Origin: Mycobacterium dioxanotrophicus
GTDB lineage: Bacteria > Actinomycetota > Actinomycetes > Mycobacteriales > Mycobacteriaceae
Assembly (NCBI RefSeq): GCF_002157835.1
Contig: NZ_CP020809.1
Span: 3,162,001 to 3,226,000 of the forward strand
DNA: 64,000 nt
Direction: 5' to 3'
Shown: positions 46,466 through 57,167 of the stretch, piece after piece
Numbering within the stretch: the stretch's first letter is position 1
How the letters are laid out: the number at the start of each line of letters is the position of its first letter
The notes under the pieces: model-generated
Told to the model about the DNA's origin: nothing
What the model saw: the letters and a program-made list of their open reading frames with translations, nothing else
The model's database searches: none
Translations under genes and position numbers: made by a program

Positions 46466-47937
46466 CCGATATTCCCGACGTCCTCGACGCCGCGGAGGTC
46501 ACGTCAGCCGACGAGGTCGATGTCGTGGTGATCGGTTTCGGCATCGCCGGCGGCTGCGCTGCGGTCAGCGCCGCCGCCGCGGGGGCCCGGGTGCTGGTGC
46601 TGGAAAAGGCCGGCGGCGCCGGTGGCACCACCTCAATGGCCGGTGGGCACTTCTACCTCGGTGGCGGCACGGCAGTGCAGGAGGCCACCGGACATGCCGA
46701 CAGCGCCGAGGAGATGTACAAGTACCTCGTCGCGGTGTCCGAACAGCCGGATCTGGAGAAGATTCGGGCGTATTGCGACGGCAGCGTCGAGCACTTCAAT
46801 TGGCTTGAGGGACTTGGCTTTCAGTTCGAACGCAGCTTCTATCCCGGCAAGATCGTGGTGCCGCCCGGCACCGAGGGCTTGTCCTACACCGGCAACGAGA
46901 AAGTATGGCCGTTCATCGAGCAGGCCAAGCCGGCCCCGCGCGGTCACTCGGTGCCTGTCCCCGGCGAGGTCGGTGGTGCCGCCATGGTCATCGAGCTGCT
47001 GCTCAAGCGTGCCGAGCAGCTCGGGGTGGAGATCCGCTACGAGACCGGCGCCACGAACCTCGTCGTCGCGGACGACGGCGCCGTCGTCGGCGTCAAATGG
47101 AAGCATTTCACCGAAACCGGTGTGGTCAGGGCGAAGTCGGTGATCATCGCTGCCGGCGGATTCGCGATGAACCCCGAGATGGTCGCCGAGCACACGCCCG
47201 CCCTGGGTCAGCCGCGCCGTACCAAACATCACGGTCTGGTGGCGCCCTACATCCTGGGCAACCCGAACGACGACGGGCTGGGCATCCGGATGGGCGTGTC
47301 TGCGGGAGGTGTGGCGCTCAACATGGACGAGCTGTTCATCACGGCCGCCGCGTACCCGCCCGAGATCCTGCTCACCGGCATCATCGTCAACAACCAGGGC
47401 GAGCGGTTCGTGGCCGAAGACTCCTATCACTCCCGGACCTCGGCCTTCGTACTCGAACAGCCCGATCAGGTGGCATATCTCATCGTCGACGAGGCGCACA
47501 TGGAAATGCCCGGGCTGCCACTGATCAAGTTCATCGACGGCTACGAGACCATCGGCGAGATGGCGGCCGCTCTCGAGCTGCCCGAGGACAAGCTCACCGC
47601 AACGCTGCAGCGCTACAACGCCAACGCCGCCAACGGCGAGGACCCGGACTTCCACAAGCAACCGGAATACGTTGCGGTGCAGGACAAGGCGCCGTGGGCG
47701 GCATTCGACCTGTCGTTGGGCCGCGCGATGTACTCGGGCTTCACGATGGGTGGTCTCTCGGTCTCCGTCGACGGCGAGGTGTTGCGTGCGGACGGCAGCG
47801 CCATCCCGGGGCTGTACGCCGCGGGCGCCTGCGCGTGCAACATCGCCCACGACGGCAAGGGTTACGCGAGCGGCACCCAGCTGGGGGAGGGTTCGTTCTT
47901 CGGCCGCCGGGCCGGAGCGCACGCGGCGGCCCGCTGA
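46462..47937 (+). CDS. FAD-binding dehydrogenase, KstD/fumarate-reductase type (Rv1817-like)
   Basis: A 491-residue flavoprotein. The dinucleotide fold is VDVVVIGFGIAGGCAAVSAA, followed by GGTTSMAGGHFYLGGGT, the FAD-binding motif of 3-ketosteroid dehydrogenases and fumarate reductases. The C-terminal GLYAAGACACNIAHDGKGYA is the FAD-binding tail of the family. It corresponds to Rv1817 of M. tuberculosis. It is coupled to the VOC gene by a 4-bp overlap and sits behind a KstR-type box, so a role in steroid or related ring oxidation is inferred. Confidence 0.87.
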   Translation: MTDIPDVLDAAEVTSADEVDVVVIGFGIAGGCAAVSAAAAGARVLVLEKAGGAGGTTSMAGGHFYLGGGTAVQEATGHADSAEEMYKYLVAVSEQPDLEKIRAYCDGSVEHFNWLEGLGFQFERSFYPGKIVVPPGTEGLSYTGNEKVWPFIEQAKPAPRGHSVPVPGEVGGAAMVIELLLKRAEQLGVEIRYETGATNLVVADDGAVVGVKWKHFTETGVVRAKSVIIAAGGFAMNPEMVAEHTPALGQPRRTKHHGLVAPYILGNPNDDGLGIRMGVSAGGVALNMDELFITAAAYPPEILLTGIIVNNQGERFVAEDSYHSRTSAFVLEQPDQVAYLIVDEAHMEMPGLPLIKFIDGYETIGEMAAALELPEDKLTATLQRYNANAANGEDPDFHKQPEYVAVQDKAPWAAFDLSLGRAMYSGFTMGGLSVSVDGEVLRADGSAIPGLYAAGACACNIAHDGKGYASGTQLGEGSFFGRRAGAHAAAR

Positions 47938-49848
47938 TCAGGCAGGGGTGCGCAGCTCGGTGAGCTGCCACCGGCCGGCGCCCAGCAGTTCGAGGCGCCG
48001 GTCGTGGTGCTGTTCGACGGTGTCGCGGTGGCTGACGCTGACCACGATCGTGTCGGGCAGCCGGGTGCGCAGAGCGGTGTACATCGCGAACTCCTGACCG
48101 GCGTCGAGCGCTGACGTCGATTCATCGAGGAACACCGCCCGCGGCTCGGCCAGCAAGACCCGGGCGAACGCGATGCGTTGCTGTTCGCCGGGGGAGAGCA
48201 CCTTCGACCAATCCGACTCCTCGTCCAGTCGGGATGTCAAGTGCCCCAACGAGACTGTGGTCAGCGCGGCCGCGATCGCATCGTCGGCGAAGGCGCCCGC
48301 GGCCGACGGATAGCTGACCACCGCACGCAGATCCCCGAGCGGGGCGTAGGGCAACTGGGACACGAACATCACGTCGCCTTCGTCGGGAAACCGGACGGTG
48401 CCGGAGCCGAACGGCCACAGCTGGGCGAGGCTGCGCAGCAGCGTGGTCTTACCCGTCCCCGACGGGCCCGTGATGAGCAACGCCTCACCGCTGCCCAGCC
48501 GCAGGTCGAGGTGATCCAGTAACAGCAGGCCGGTCGGTGAGCGCACCTCGACGGCATCGACCTCAAGGCCATCCACGCTGGGCTCGGCCGCCAATCTCGG
48601 TAGCGTCCTTGCCTTTTCGTTCGCGGTCACCAGTCCGTCGAGCCGGATGATCGCGGCGCGGTAGCCGGCGAACGCGTCGTACACCGCGCGGAAGAAACTC
48701 AACGAACTCTGCACCGACCCGAATGCGCCCGCCGACTGCATGACATCGCCCAGCTTGAGCTCACCGGCGAACAACCGCGGCGCCTGCACCATCAATGGCA
48801 GCGGGGAGATGATCTGGCTGATCGACCGGTTCCAGCCGAGGAACGCCACGCCGCGGCGCACCAGCCTGCGGTAGTTGGCGATGATCCGGGCGAAACGCTG
48901 TGCCAGCGTGCTGCGTTCGGTGTGTTCACCGCGGTAGAAGCTCACCGATTCGGCGGCGTCGCGGATGCGCACCAGCGCGTAACGGAACGCGGCGTTGGTG
49001 AGTTCGTTGCGGAAGGTGAGCCTGATGATGGGACGGCCGATCCAGAACGCCACCACGGTCGTCACCGCCACCCACAACAGCGCGATCCAGAACAACGCCT
49101 TGGGCACCGTGACACCGAAAAGCGTCAGCGGCCCAGCGAGATTCCACAGGATCGGGGTGAACGCCACGACCGAGACGATCGAGTTCACCGAACCGAAAAT
49201 CAGGGTCTGCGCCGTGCCCACGGTCGGGGTGTTGGTCTCGGGACCGGTACCGGTGGTGAACACGTCGATGTCCTGCTGGATGCGCTGATCCGGGTTGTCG
49301 ACGGGCTCGCCGCCGAACGACGGCAGGAACCGGGCGCGGTAGTAGGCCCGGTCGCCGAACCAGTCGCCGGTGAGATGGTCGGTGAGCCACACCCGCCAAC
49401 GAATGATGAAGTACTGCATGAGATACAGATCGAGCAACGTGCGGGTGATGTCGGCGGCCACCAACAGGGCGAAGATGACGATCGAACGCCAGAACCCGGC
49501 GATACCGGAATTGCGGACCGCCTCGTCACCGGCCCCCGCGCCCTCGAACGCGACCTGCAGGGCCGAGGACTGGTCGTTGGCGTAGTAGCTGAACAGCACG
49601 TCCATCCGCACCGACACCAGCACCGACAGCAGCAGCACCGCCAGCAGGGCCCAGACCGTGACGCTCTGGCGCCCGGTGAAATACCCGCCGGTGATCCGCC
49701 AGAACTGGCGGCCCCACGTGGTGATGCGGGCCAGCGCGGCCAGCACTGCCAGCATCACCACCGCGCTGATGGCCCAGGCCTTGGCCACCCACAGCAACGA
49801 CGCGAGGATCTCGTTGCCCCAGTTCAGCGCCGGGGTGAACATCTCCAT
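47938..49848 (-). CDS. BacA/SbmA-like ABC transporter, copy 1 (Rv1819c-like)
   Basis: A 636-residue fused transporter. About 330 residues of membrane-embedded SbmA/BacA-like domain (NWGNEILASLLWVAKAWAIS at the start, with RITGGYFTGRQSVTVWALL) precede the ABC domain: Walker [19 protein letters not shown], signature [13 protein letters not shown], Walker [12 protein letters not shown]. This is the Rv1819c type, which imports vitamin B12 and hydrophilic peptides. The ATG 49848 is 29 bp after the stop of the second copy. The two copies are diverged but keep the same organisation. Confidence 0.9.
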   Translation of the reverse strand: MEMFTPALNWGNEILASLLWVAKAWAISAVVMLAVLAALARITTWGRQFWRITGGYFTGRQSVTVWALLAVLLLSVLVSVRMDVLFSYYANDQSSALQVAFEGAGAGDEAVRNSGIAGFWRSIVIFALLVAADITRTLLDLYLMQYFIIRWRVWLTDHLTGDWFGDRAYYRARFLPSFGGEPVDNPDQRIQQDIDVFTTGTGPETNTPTVGTAQTLIFGSVNSIVSVVAFTPILWNLAGPLTLFGVTVPKALFWIALLWVAVTTVVAFWIGRPIIRLTFRNELTNAAFRYALVRIRDAAESVSFYRGEHTERSTLAQRFARIIANYRRLVRRGVAFLGWNRSISQIISPLPLMVQAPRLFAGELKLGDVMQSAGAFGSVQSSLSFFRAVYDAFAGYRAAIIRLDGLVTANEKARTLPRLAAEPSVDGLEVDAVEVRSPTGLLLLDHLDLRLGSGEALLITGPSGTGKTTLLRSLAQLWPFGSGTVRFPDEGDVMFVSQLPYAPLGDLRAVVSYPSAAGAFADDAIAAALTTVSLGHLTSRLDEESDWSKVLSPGEQQRIAFARVLLAEPRAVFLDESTSALDAGQEFAMYTALRTRLPDTIVVSVSHRDTVEQHHDRRLELLGAGRWQLTELRTPA

Positions 49849-49877
49849 GCCGGGAACCTACCGGCAAGGCGAGCTGC

Positions 49878-51809
49878 CTACTGGTCTACCAACGCGGGGT
49901 TGCGGGGGCAGTTTTCATCGATTTCGCCGAGCCGCCACCGTCCTTCGCCGAGCAGCTCGAGGTGCTGCTCGTGATGCTGGCCGACTGTTCTGCGGTGCGT
50001 GACGCTGACCAGGATGGTTTCCGGGAGGTGTTTGCGCACCAGGGCGTACAGCATGTATTCGAGGCCCTCGTCGAGTGCCGAGGTGGACTCGTCCATGAAG
50101 ACCGCCTTGGGTTTGGTCAGCAGCACGCGAGCGAACGCGATGCGCTGCTGCTCGCCCGGGGACAGCACCTTGGCCCAGTCGGCCACCTCGGACAGGCGCT
50201 GGCTGCACTGCGGCAGCGCGACCTGCTCGAAGGCCCAGAAGAGGGTTTCGTCGGGAATCTCGCCCGGCTTCTTCGGGTAGGACACGACAGCGCGCAGATC
50301 GCCAAGCGGGACGTAGGGCATCTGGGAGAGGAACATCGTCTCCTCGACGCCTTGCGGGCAGCGGAACGTGCCCGTCGCATACGGCCACAGCTGGGCCAGC
50401 GAACGCAGCAGGGTGGTCTTGCCCGCACCGGAGCGGCCCGTGACGATCAGCGTGTCGCCCGTGTTCAGGCGCAGGTCGAGGTCCTCGATCAGCCGCTCGC
50501 CGGTGGGCGTGTTGATGCAGACGTCCTCGAGCTCGACCAGGCAGTCGTCGCCCACCTCGACGGTGAGTTCGGGAAGCTGCCTGCCTTCCTCGTTGGCCAC
50601 CACCAGGCCGTGCAGACGCAAGATGGATGCGCGCCAGCCGGCGAACGCGTCGTAGGAGTTACGGAAGAACGACAGCGACGTCTGGATGTTGGTGAACGCC
50701 GACGACGTCTGCGACACGTCGCCGAGCTTGATCTCACCGGCGAACAGGCGCGGCGCCTGCAGCAGCCACGGTAGCGGAACGATGATCTGGGAGATCGAGA
50801 GGTTCCAGCCGTAGAACTTCACCGACCGGTTGATGAACCGGCGGTAGTTGGCGACGACGGGAGCGAACCGCTGCTGCAGCTGCAGCCGTTCGGCGGCCTC
50901 GCCGCGGTAGAAGGCCACGGCCTCGGCGGCGTCGCGCAACCGGACCAGGGCGTACCGGAAGGCGGCGTTGAACTTCTCGTTGTCGAAGGTGAGGCGGATC
51001 AGCGGGTGGCCGATCCAGAACGCCACGATGCTCGCGATGATCACGTAGAGGAAGCCGATCCAGAACATGGCCCGCGGCATCGTGATCCCGAACAGGGTGA
51101 GCTCGCCGGACAGGTTCCACAGGATCACGGTGAACGAAATGACCGATGCCACCGCATCGATGGCCCCGAACAACAGGGTGCTCTTGCTGAAGTTGTTCGG
51201 ATTGTTGGGCAGCGGTCCCACACCGGCGGTGAAGATGTCGATGTCGGACTGGATGCGCTGGTCGGGGTTGTCGATGGTGTCGTCGATGAAACGGCTGCGG
51301 TAATAAGCCCTGCCGTCGAGCCAGTCACCGGTGAGCCGGCCGGTCAGCCACGTCCGCCACGCCAGCATGAACCGCTGCATGACGAACAGGTCGAGCATGA
51401 TCCGGGCGACGTAGATGACCGCGAGGATGCAGAAGATGCCCAGTGCCGTCCAGAAGCCGTGGATACCGGACTGTTTGACGGCGTCATCGCCTGCCGCCAG
51501 GCCCTGACCGGCAACCTGAACGCCGGTCATCAGATCGTTGCCCTGATAGCTGAACAGCACCTCGAGGCGCACCCCGACGATCACCGACAGCAGAATCCCC
51601 GCCAGCCACAGCCAGACCTTGACGGCCCCGGGGCCGACGAAATACGCGCCGGTGATGCGCCAGAACTGCCGTCCCCACGTGGTGAGTGCGCCGACCGCCG
51701 TCACCACCACCAGCGTGCTGACCGCCGCGATGAGCCACGCGATGGCTATCCACCTGAGTGAGGCGACGAGTTCCCCGCCCCAGTCGAGTGTCGGGCTGAA
51801 CATCTCCAT
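49878..51809 (-). CDS. BacA/SbmA-like ABC transporter, copy 2 (Rv1819c-like)
   Basis: A 643-residue tandem paralogue of the gene at 47938-49848, with the same layout: membrane domain ([39 protein letters not shown]), Walker [19 protein letters not shown], signature [16 protein letters not shown] and Walker [14 protein letters not shown]. Both appear active, so they may form two homodimers or a heterodimer. It is the promoter-proximal copy, divergent from secA2 with a 71-bp gap. Which copy matches Rv1819c in function cannot be told from here. Confidence 0.9.
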   Translation of the reverse strand: MEMFSPTLDWGGELVASLRWIAIAWLIAAVSTLVVVTAVGALTTWGRQFWRITGAYFVGPGAVKVWLWLAGILLSVIVGVRLEVLFSYQGNDLMTGVQVAGQGLAAGDDAVKQSGIHGFWTALGIFCILAVIYVARIMLDLFVMQRFMLAWRTWLTGRLTGDWLDGRAYYRSRFIDDTIDNPDQRIQSDIDIFTAGVGPLPNNPNNFSKSTLLFGAIDAVASVISFTVILWNLSGELTLFGITMPRAMFWIGFLYVIIASIVAFWIGHPLIRLTFDNEKFNAAFRYALVRLRDAAEAVAFYRGEAAERLQLQQRFAPVVANYRRFINRSVKFYGWNLSISQIIVPLPWLLQAPRLFAGEIKLGDVSQTSSAFTNIQTSLSFFRNSYDAFAGWRASILRLHGLVVANEEGRQLPELTVEVGDDCLVELEDVCINTPTGERLIEDLDLRLNTGDTLIVTGRSGAGKTTLLRSLAQLWPYATGTFRCPQGVEETMFLSQMPYVPLGDLRAVVSYPKKPGEIPDETLFWAFEQVALPQCSQRLSEVADWAKVLSPGEQQRIAFARVLLTKPKAVFMDESTSALDEGLEYMLYALVRKHLPETILVSVTHRRTVGQHHEQHLELLGEGRWRLGEIDENCPRNPALVDQ

Positions 51810-51880
51810 GCGGGCAAGGTACTCCGCGATGCTGCCACGGGCGTGGCCGACGCGAATCCACCTCCGCGTAACGTGAACAT

Positions 51881-54238
51881 GTGCCGAAGACGTCCAGCGC
51901 CAAACCGGGGCGCTTGAGCAGCAAGTTCTGGAAGCTCCTGGGTGCCACCACCGAGCGCAACGAAGCCCGTTCGCTCTCGGAGGTCAAAGGTGCTGCCAAG
52001 TTCGAGGAGAAGGCCGCCGACCTCGACGACGAGCAGTTGACCAAGGCCGCCAAGCTGCTGCAGCTCGAGGACCTCGCCGAGGCCGCCGACATCCCGCAGT
52101 TCCTGGCCATCGCCCGCGAGGCCGCGGAGCGGACGACGTCGCTGCGTCCGTTCGACGTACAGCTGCTCGGGGCGCTGCGCATGCTGGCCGGCGACGTGAT
52201 CGAGATGGCCACCGGTGAGGGCAAGACGCTCTCCGGCGCGATCGCCGCCGCGGGTTATGCCCTCGGCGGGCGCAACGTGCACGTCATCACCATCAACGAC
52301 TACCTGGCCAAACGCGACGCCGAATGGATGGGCCCGCTGCTCGAGGCGCTCGGCCTGACGGTCGGCTGGATCACCGAGGATTCGACGGCCGAGGAGCGGC
52401 GCGCGGCCTACGAGTGCGACGTCACCTACGCATCGGTCAACGAGATCGGCTTCGACGTCCTGCGTGATCAGCTGGTCACCGATGTCGCCGACCTGGTGTC
52501 GCCCAACCCCGATGTCGCACTCATCGACGAGGCCGACTCGGTGCTGGTCGACGAGGCGCTGGTGCCGCTGGTGCTGGCCGGCACCAGCCATCGCGAACAG
52601 CCGCGCGTCGAGATCATCCGGCTCGTCGGCGAATTGATCAGCGGACCCGACTCGCACGAGAATTTTGCGACCGACGACGACAACCGCAACGTGCATCTCA
52701 CCGACGCGGGTGCGCGCAAGCTCGAAGCCCGGCTGGGCAACATCGACCTCTACTCCGAGGAGCACGTCGGCACCACGCTGACCGAGGTCAACGTCGCGCT
52801 GCACGCGCACGTGCTGTTGCAGCGCGACGTGCACTACATCGTGCGCGACGACGCCGTGCACCTGATCAACTCCTCGCGCGGGCGCATCGCGTCGCTGCAG
52901 CGCTGGCCCGACGGCCTGCAGGCCGCCGTGGAAGCCAAGGAGGGCATCGAGACCACCGAGACCGGTGAGGTCCTTGACACCATCACCGTGCAGGCGCTGA
53001 TCAACCGGTACCCGACGGTGTGCGGCATGACCGGCACCGCGCTGGCCGCAGGCGAGCAGCTGCGCCAGTTCTACAAGCTCGGGGTGTCGCCGATCCCGCC
53101 GAACATGCCCAACATCCGCGAGGACGAAACCGACCGGGTGTACATCACCGCGGCGGCCAAGACCGACGCCATCGTCGACCACATCGCCGAGGTGCACGAG
53201 ACCGGGCAGCCCGTCCTGGTCGGCACCCACGACGTGGCCGAATCCGAAGAGCTGCACGAGAAGCTGGTCAAGGCCGGCGTGCCCGCCGTGGTCCTCAATG
53301 CCAAGAACGACGCCGAAGAGGCCGCGGTGATCGCCGAGGCCGGAAAGCTCGGGTCGGTCACGGTGTCCACCCAGATGGCCGGCCGCGGCACCGACATCCG
53401 CCTGGGCGGCTCGGACGTGGGCGACGACGCCGCGGACAAAGAAAAAGTGGCCGAGCTCGGCGGTCTGCACGTCGTCGGCACCGGTCGGCACCACACCGAG
53501 CGGCTCGACAACCAGCTGCGCGGCCGCGCAGGCCGCCAGGGCGACCCTGGCTCGTCGGTGTTCTTCTCCAGCTGGGAGGACGAGGTGGTGGCCGCCCACC
53601 TGGACAGCGGCAAGCTGCCGACGGAAACCGACGAGGACGGCCGGATCATCAGCCCCAAGGCCGCCGGGCTGCTCGACCACGCCCAACGGGTGGCCGAGGG
53701 CCGGCTGCTCGACGTGCACGCCAACACCTGGCGCTACAACCAGCTGATCGCCCAGCAGCGCGCCATCATCGTGGACCGTCGCGACACCCTGCTGCGCACC
53801 GAGACGGCGCGCGACGAACTCAAGGAACGCTCGCCGGAACGTTATGACAGCCTGGTCGAGGAACTGGGGGAGGACGGCGAGGAGAAGCTGGTCAAGATCT
53901 GCCGGCTGATCATGCTGTACCACCTGGACCGCGGCTGGTGCGAGCACCTGGCGTACCTGGCCGACATCCGCGAGAGCATCCACCTGCGGGCCCTGGGCAG
54001 GCAGAACCCGCTCGACGAGTTCCACCGGATGGCGGTCGACGCGTTCGCCTCACTGGCCGCCGACGCCATCGAGGCAGCCCAGCAGACCTTCGACACCGCC
54101 GACTCGATCGAAGACGAACCCGGCATCGACCTGTCCAAGCTGGCCCGCCCCACCTCGACGTGGACTTACATGGTCCACGACAACCCGCTCAACGACGACA
54201 CCATGTCTGCACTGAGCCTGCCCGGGGTGTTCCGCTAA
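51881..54238 (+). CDS. secA2: Accessory Sec translocase ATPase SecA2
   Basis: A 785-residue motor ATPase for export of a subset of proteins such as SodA and PknG in mycobacteria. Walker A is [11 protein letters not shown] with K115; Walker B is LIDEADSVL; the preprotein-binding and helicase motifs follow ([21 protein letters not shown]). It is shorter than SecA1 and lacks the C-terminal Zn-binding tail, as in the SecA2 type. GTG 51881 lacks a clear ribosome-binding site and may be leaderless. pgsA2 follows 9 bp on. Confidence 0.95.
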   Translation: MPKTSSAKPGRLSSKFWKLLGATTERNEARSLSEVKGAAKFEEKAADLDDEQLTKAAKLLQLEDLAEAADIPQFLAIAREAAERTTSLRPFDVQLLGALRMLAGDVIEMATGEGKTLSGAIAAAGYALGGRNVHVITINDYLAKRDAEWMGPLLEALGLTVGWITEDSTAEERRAAYECDVTYASVNEIGFDVLRDQLVTDVADLVSPNPDVALIDEADSVLVDEALVPLVLAGTSHREQPRVEIIRLVGELISGPDSHENFATDDDNRNVHLTDAGARKLEARLGNIDLYSEEHVGTTLTEVNVALHAHVLLQRDVHYIVRDDAVHLINSSRGRIASLQRWPDGLQAAVEAKEGIETTETGEVLDTITVQALINRYPTVCGMTGTALAAGEQLRQFYKLGVSPIPPNMPNIREDETDRVYITAAAKTDAIVDHIAEVHETGQPVLVGTHDVAESEELHEKLVKAGVPAVVLNAKNDAEEAAVIAEAGKLGSVTVSTQMAGRGTDIRLGGSDVGDDAADKEKVAELGGLHVVGTGRHHTERLDNQLRGRAGRQGDPGSSVFFSSWEDEVVAAHLDSGKLPTETDEDGRIISPKAAGLLDHAQRVAEGRLLDVHANTWRYNQLIAQQRAIIVDRRDTLLRTETARDELKERSPERYDSLVEELGEDGEEKLVKICRLIMLYHLDRGWCEHLAYLADIRESIHLRALGRQNPLDEFHRMAVDAFASLAADAIEAAQQTFDTADSIEDEPGIDLSKLARPTSTWTYMVHDNPLNDDTMSALSLPGVFR

Positions 54239-54247
54239 GTTCTAGCC

Positions 54248-54877
54248 ATGGACAACGCGCCTGCTCCCAAGGGCAGGAGCGCACCCCCGGACGTGACCGC
54301 GGCGCCGGACCGGATACTCACCGTGCCCAATATTCTGAGCGCATTGCGCCTGGTGCTGGTGCCGGTCTTCCTGTGGTTGCTGTTCGGCGTGCACGCCAAC
54401 GGCTGGGCGGTGGCCGTGCTGATGTTCAGCGGGTTCTCCGACTGGGCCGATGGCAAGATCGCCCGGCTGATCGCCAACCAGTCTTCTCGGCTGGGCGAGC
54501 TGCTGGACCCCCTGGTGGACCGCATCTACATGGTCACCATCCCGATCGCGCTGGCGTTCTACGGTGTGGTGCCGTGGTGGTTCGTGGCCATGCTGATCGG
54601 ACGCGACATCGTGTTGGCGGCCACCCTGCCGGTGGTGCGCAGCCGCGGGCTGACCGCACTGCCGGTGACCTACATCGGCAAGGCCGCCACCTTCGCGCTG
54701 ATGTCGGGGTTTCCGCTGGTTCTGCTCGGGCAATGGGATGCGTTGTGGAGCAGGGTGATTCTGTACTGCGGCTGGGCCTTCTTGATCTGGGGCATGGCGC
54801 TGTACCTGTGGTCGGCGGTGCTCTACCTGATTCAGGTGGTGTTGGTGGTGCGCCGACTCCCGAGGGCGGCGCGATGA
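54248..54877 (+). CDS. pgsA2: CDP-alcohol phosphatidyltransferase PgsA2
   Basis: A 209-residue membrane enzyme of the CDP-alcohol phosphatidyltransferase class. The active-site motif is [15 protein letters not shown] with the distal [15 protein letters not shown], i.e. DGxxAR(x8)GxxxDxxxD. Several hydrophobic helices follow. The mycobacterial PgsA2 (Rv1822) location and sequence agree. It may make phosphatidylglycerol or cardiolipin-type precursors, but its exact product is not settled. ATG 54248 is 9 bp after the secA2 stop; it starts the DUF881 group. Confidence 0.92.
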   Translation: MDNAPAPKGRSAPPDVTAAPDRILTVPNILSALRLVLVPVFLWLLFGVHANGWAVAVLMFSGFSDWADGKIARLIANQSSRLGELLDPLVDRIYMVTIPIALAFYGVVPWWFVAMLIGRDIVLAATLPVVRSRGLTALPVTYIGKAATFALMSGFPLVLLGQWDALWSRVILYCGWAFLIWGMALYLWSAVLYLIQVVLVVRRLPRAAR

Positions 54878-54890
54878 GCCGAGGTCGACC

Positions 54891-55808
54891 GTGAGCGCCG
54901 AGGGCAGTTCACTCGGGGGGTACGCCTCGGGTGCAGGACTCAACAGCCACGACGCCGACGCGCCGACCCGCATCCCGGTGCCGTCGCTGCTGCGGTCCCT
55001 GCTCTCCGAGCACCTCGATCCCGGCTACGCGGCGGCGGCCGCCGCCCGCGAGGCAGGTGCCAAGCCGCGGCCCCGGCTCGGTGAGTGGGCCTGGCAGGTG
55101 CTGGCGGCGCTCGCGATCGCCACCGTCTTCGCGGTGGCGGCCGCACAGGCAGACATCGCCGCGCCCGCCGCCCGGCAGGCCCAGCACACTCTGGCCGGCC
55201 GCGTGCGGGCCGCCGAGGCCAGCACCCGACACGCCGGCGCGACGCGCGACGAGCTGGCCGATCAGGTGGACGCCGAACGACGCGCCAAGCTGGGTATGGA
55301 CGAGAACGGTCAACAGTTGCTGGGCAGCCTCGATACGGCCAACATCGCCGCTGCCGCAACGCCGATGATCGGTCCGGGCCTCACTGTCACGGTGACTGAT
55401 CCCGGCATGTCGAAGGATCTCAGCGACGTGTCCAAGCAGCGAGTGGCGGGCAGCCAGCAGGTGATCCTCGACCGGGACCTGCAACTCGTGGTCAATTCGC
55501 TGTGGGTCAGTGGCGCCGAAGCGATCTCGGTCGGCGGCGTGCGCGTCGGCCCGGGCGTCACCATCCGGCAGGCCGGCGGCGGCATTCTGGTCGACAATCA
55601 GCCGATCACCAGTCCGTATGCCATCGTGGCCATCGGACCGCCACACGGCATGGCCGACGTCTTCAACCGCAGTCCCGGCCTGCAACGGCTCCGGCTGTTG
55701 GAGACCTCATACGGTGTCGGGGTCAGCGTCAGTGCCGGTGACGGCCTGAGCGTACCGGCGGTCTCGGTACGAGATGTGAACTTCGCCAAGCAGATTGGAC
55801 CACCTTGA
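54891..55808 (+). CDS. DUF881 membrane protein (Rv1823-like)
   Basis: A 305-residue protein. A single membrane helix ([20 protein letters not shown]) follows an Ala-rich N-terminal arm, then a coiled segment and the DUF881 domain ([20 protein letters not shown], ... [40 protein letters not shown]). DUF881 proteins are extracytoplasmic and linked to cell division genes. It is 13 bp after pgsA2 and pairs with the second DUF881 gene across the small DUF1290 gene. Confidence 0.9.
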   Translation: MSAEGSSLGGYASGAGLNSHDADAPTRIPVPSLLRSLLSEHLDPGYAAAAAAREAGAKPRPRLGEWAWQVLAALAIATVFAVAAAQADIAAPAARQAQHTLAGRVRAAEASTRHAGATRDELADQVDAERRAKLGMDENGQQLLGSLDTANIAAAATPMIGPGLTVTVTDPGMSKDLSDVSKQRVAGSQQVILDRDLQLVVNSLWVSGAEAISVGGVRVGPGVTIRQAGGGILVDNQPITSPYAIVAIGPPHGMADVFNRSPGLQRLRLLETSYGVGVSVSAGDGLSVPAVSVRDVNFAKQIGPP

Positions 55809-55831
55809 GAAACACAGGATTGACCAGGTAG

Positions 55832-56164
55832 ATGATCGGAATCGCCGCACTTGTCGTCGGGATCGTGCTGGGGTTGGTGTTCCACCCCAACGTGCCCGAG
55901 GTCGTCGAGCCCTACCTGCCGATCGCCGTCGTCGCGGCGCTCGACGCGGTGTTCGGCGGCCTGCGGGCCTACCTGGAACGCATCTTCGACTCCAAGGTGT
56001 TCGTCATCTCGTTCGTCTTCAACGTGCTGGTCGCTGCGTTGATCGTGTACGTCGGTGACCAGCTTGGGGTCGGCACCCAGCTGTCGACGGCGATCATCGT
56101 GGTGCTCGGTATCCGGATCTTCGGCAACGCGGCCGCGTTGCGACGCAGGCTGTTCGGCGCCTGA
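55832..56164 (+). CDS. DUF1290 small membrane protein (Rv1824-like)
   Basis: A 110-residue protein with three to four predicted helices: GIAALVVGIVLGLVFHPNVP, LPIAVVAALDAVFGGLRAYL, SKVFVISFVFNVLVAALIVY and TAIIVVLGIRIFGNAAALR. This is the DUF1290 family found between DUF881 genes in actinobacteria and firmicutes. Function unknown; it may scaffold the DUF881 proteins. It is followed by the second DUF881 gene with a one-base gap. Confidence 0.9.
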   Translation: MIGIAALVVGIVLGLVFHPNVPEVVEPYLPIAVVAALDAVFGGLRAYLERIFDSKVFVISFVFNVLVAALIVYVGDQLGVGTQLSTAIIVVLGIRIFGNAAALRRRLFGA

Positions 56165-56165
56165 C

Positions 56166-57131
56166 ATGAGCGACGCCGAGCGCCCTCAGGACGCCGAACA
56201 CCCCGACCTGCCGTCCGAGCCGGCCGGGGTACCCGAGGCCGAGGTGAAGGAGACGCCTGCCGAGAAGGCCCCCGAGGCCGACGGCGCCACCGACAAGGCG
56301 GTCGAGAACGCCGCCGGCGCGCCGGAGGTGCCCGCGCACGAGCAACCCGCGGATCATCACGGGCGGCACGAGATGCCCGACGGCACACCGCGGACCCGCT
56401 GGAAGAGCCTGGCCGTTGCGCAGCAAGGCCGTTCCCAGCTGATCTTCGGCGCCCTGGGCCTACTGCTGTGCGTACTGCTCGGGGCGGCGATCGTCACGCA
56501 GGTCCGGCAGAACGATTCCGGCGATTCGCTGGAAACCGCTCGACCGGCCGACCTGCTCATCCTGCTGGACTCCCTGCAGCAGCGCGAGGCGTCGCTGAGC
56601 ACCGAAGTGGCCGACCTGCAGCGCACGCTGCAACAGCTGCAGGCATCGGGCAGCAGCGACCAGACCGCGATCGAGAACGCCCAGGCCCGGTTGGCCGCGC
56701 TGTCCATCCAGATCGGTACGGTCGCCGCCACCGGTCCGGGGGTGACGCTGACCATCGAGGACAACGCTCCCGGTGTCGCGGCCGAGACCATGCTCGATGT
56801 GATCAACGAATTGCGCGCGGCAGGCGCCGAGGCCATCGAGATCCGCGGTGGCGGGGCCGATCAGCAAACCGCTGTCCGCGTCGGCGTTGACACCTGGGTG
56901 GTCGGCACGCCAGGTCAGCTCATCATCGACAACGTGGCCGTGGGGCCACCGTATTCGGTTCTCGCCATTGGCGATCCGCCTACTCTCGCAGCGGCGATGA
57001 ACATTCCCGGCGGCGCGATGGACAGTATCAAGCGGGTCGGCGGGACGATTGTGGTACAACAAGCCCAGCGGGTCGACGTAACCGCCTTGCGGCAACCGAA
57101 ACCACGCCAATACGCTCAGCCCGTCAAGTGA
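56166..57131 (+). CDS. DUF881 membrane protein (Rv1825-like)
   Basis: A 321-residue protein. An acidic Pro/Glu-rich N-terminal region (residues 1-75) precedes a membrane helix (LIFGALGLLLCVLLGAAIV) and a coiled coil (LQQREASLSTEVADLQRTLQ), then the DUF881 domain (TGPGVTLTIEDNAPGVAAE ... GGGADQQTAVRVGVDTWVVG). The M. tuberculosis homologue is Rv1825. Start ATG 56166 was chosen over the longer open frame, which is a shadow of the preceding gene. It is the third gene of this group. Confidence 0.9.
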   Translation: MSDAERPQDAEHPDLPSEPAGVPEAEVKETPAEKAPEADGATDKAVENAAGAPEVPAHEQPADHHGRHEMPDGTPRTRWKSLAVAQQGRSQLIFGALGLLLCVLLGAAIVTQVRQNDSGDSLETARPADLLILLDSLQQREASLSTEVADLQRTLQQLQASGSSDQTAIENAQARLAALSIQIGTVAATGPGVTLTIEDNAPGVAAETMLDVINELRAAGAEAIEIRGGGADQQTAVRVGVDTWVVGTPGQLIIDNVAVGPPYSVLAIGDPPTLAAAMNIPGGAMDSIKRVGGTIVVQQAQRVDVTALRQPKPRQYAQPVK

Positions 57132-57167
57132 GTCCGACCGATCCGACCTGACAAACCAAGGAGCGCC

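Noticed and set aside
51746..54025. 759-residue open frame antisense to secA2
   Set aside because: It has no family-like motif; the sequence is a high-GC shadow of secA2, whose motifs are all present on the plus strand.
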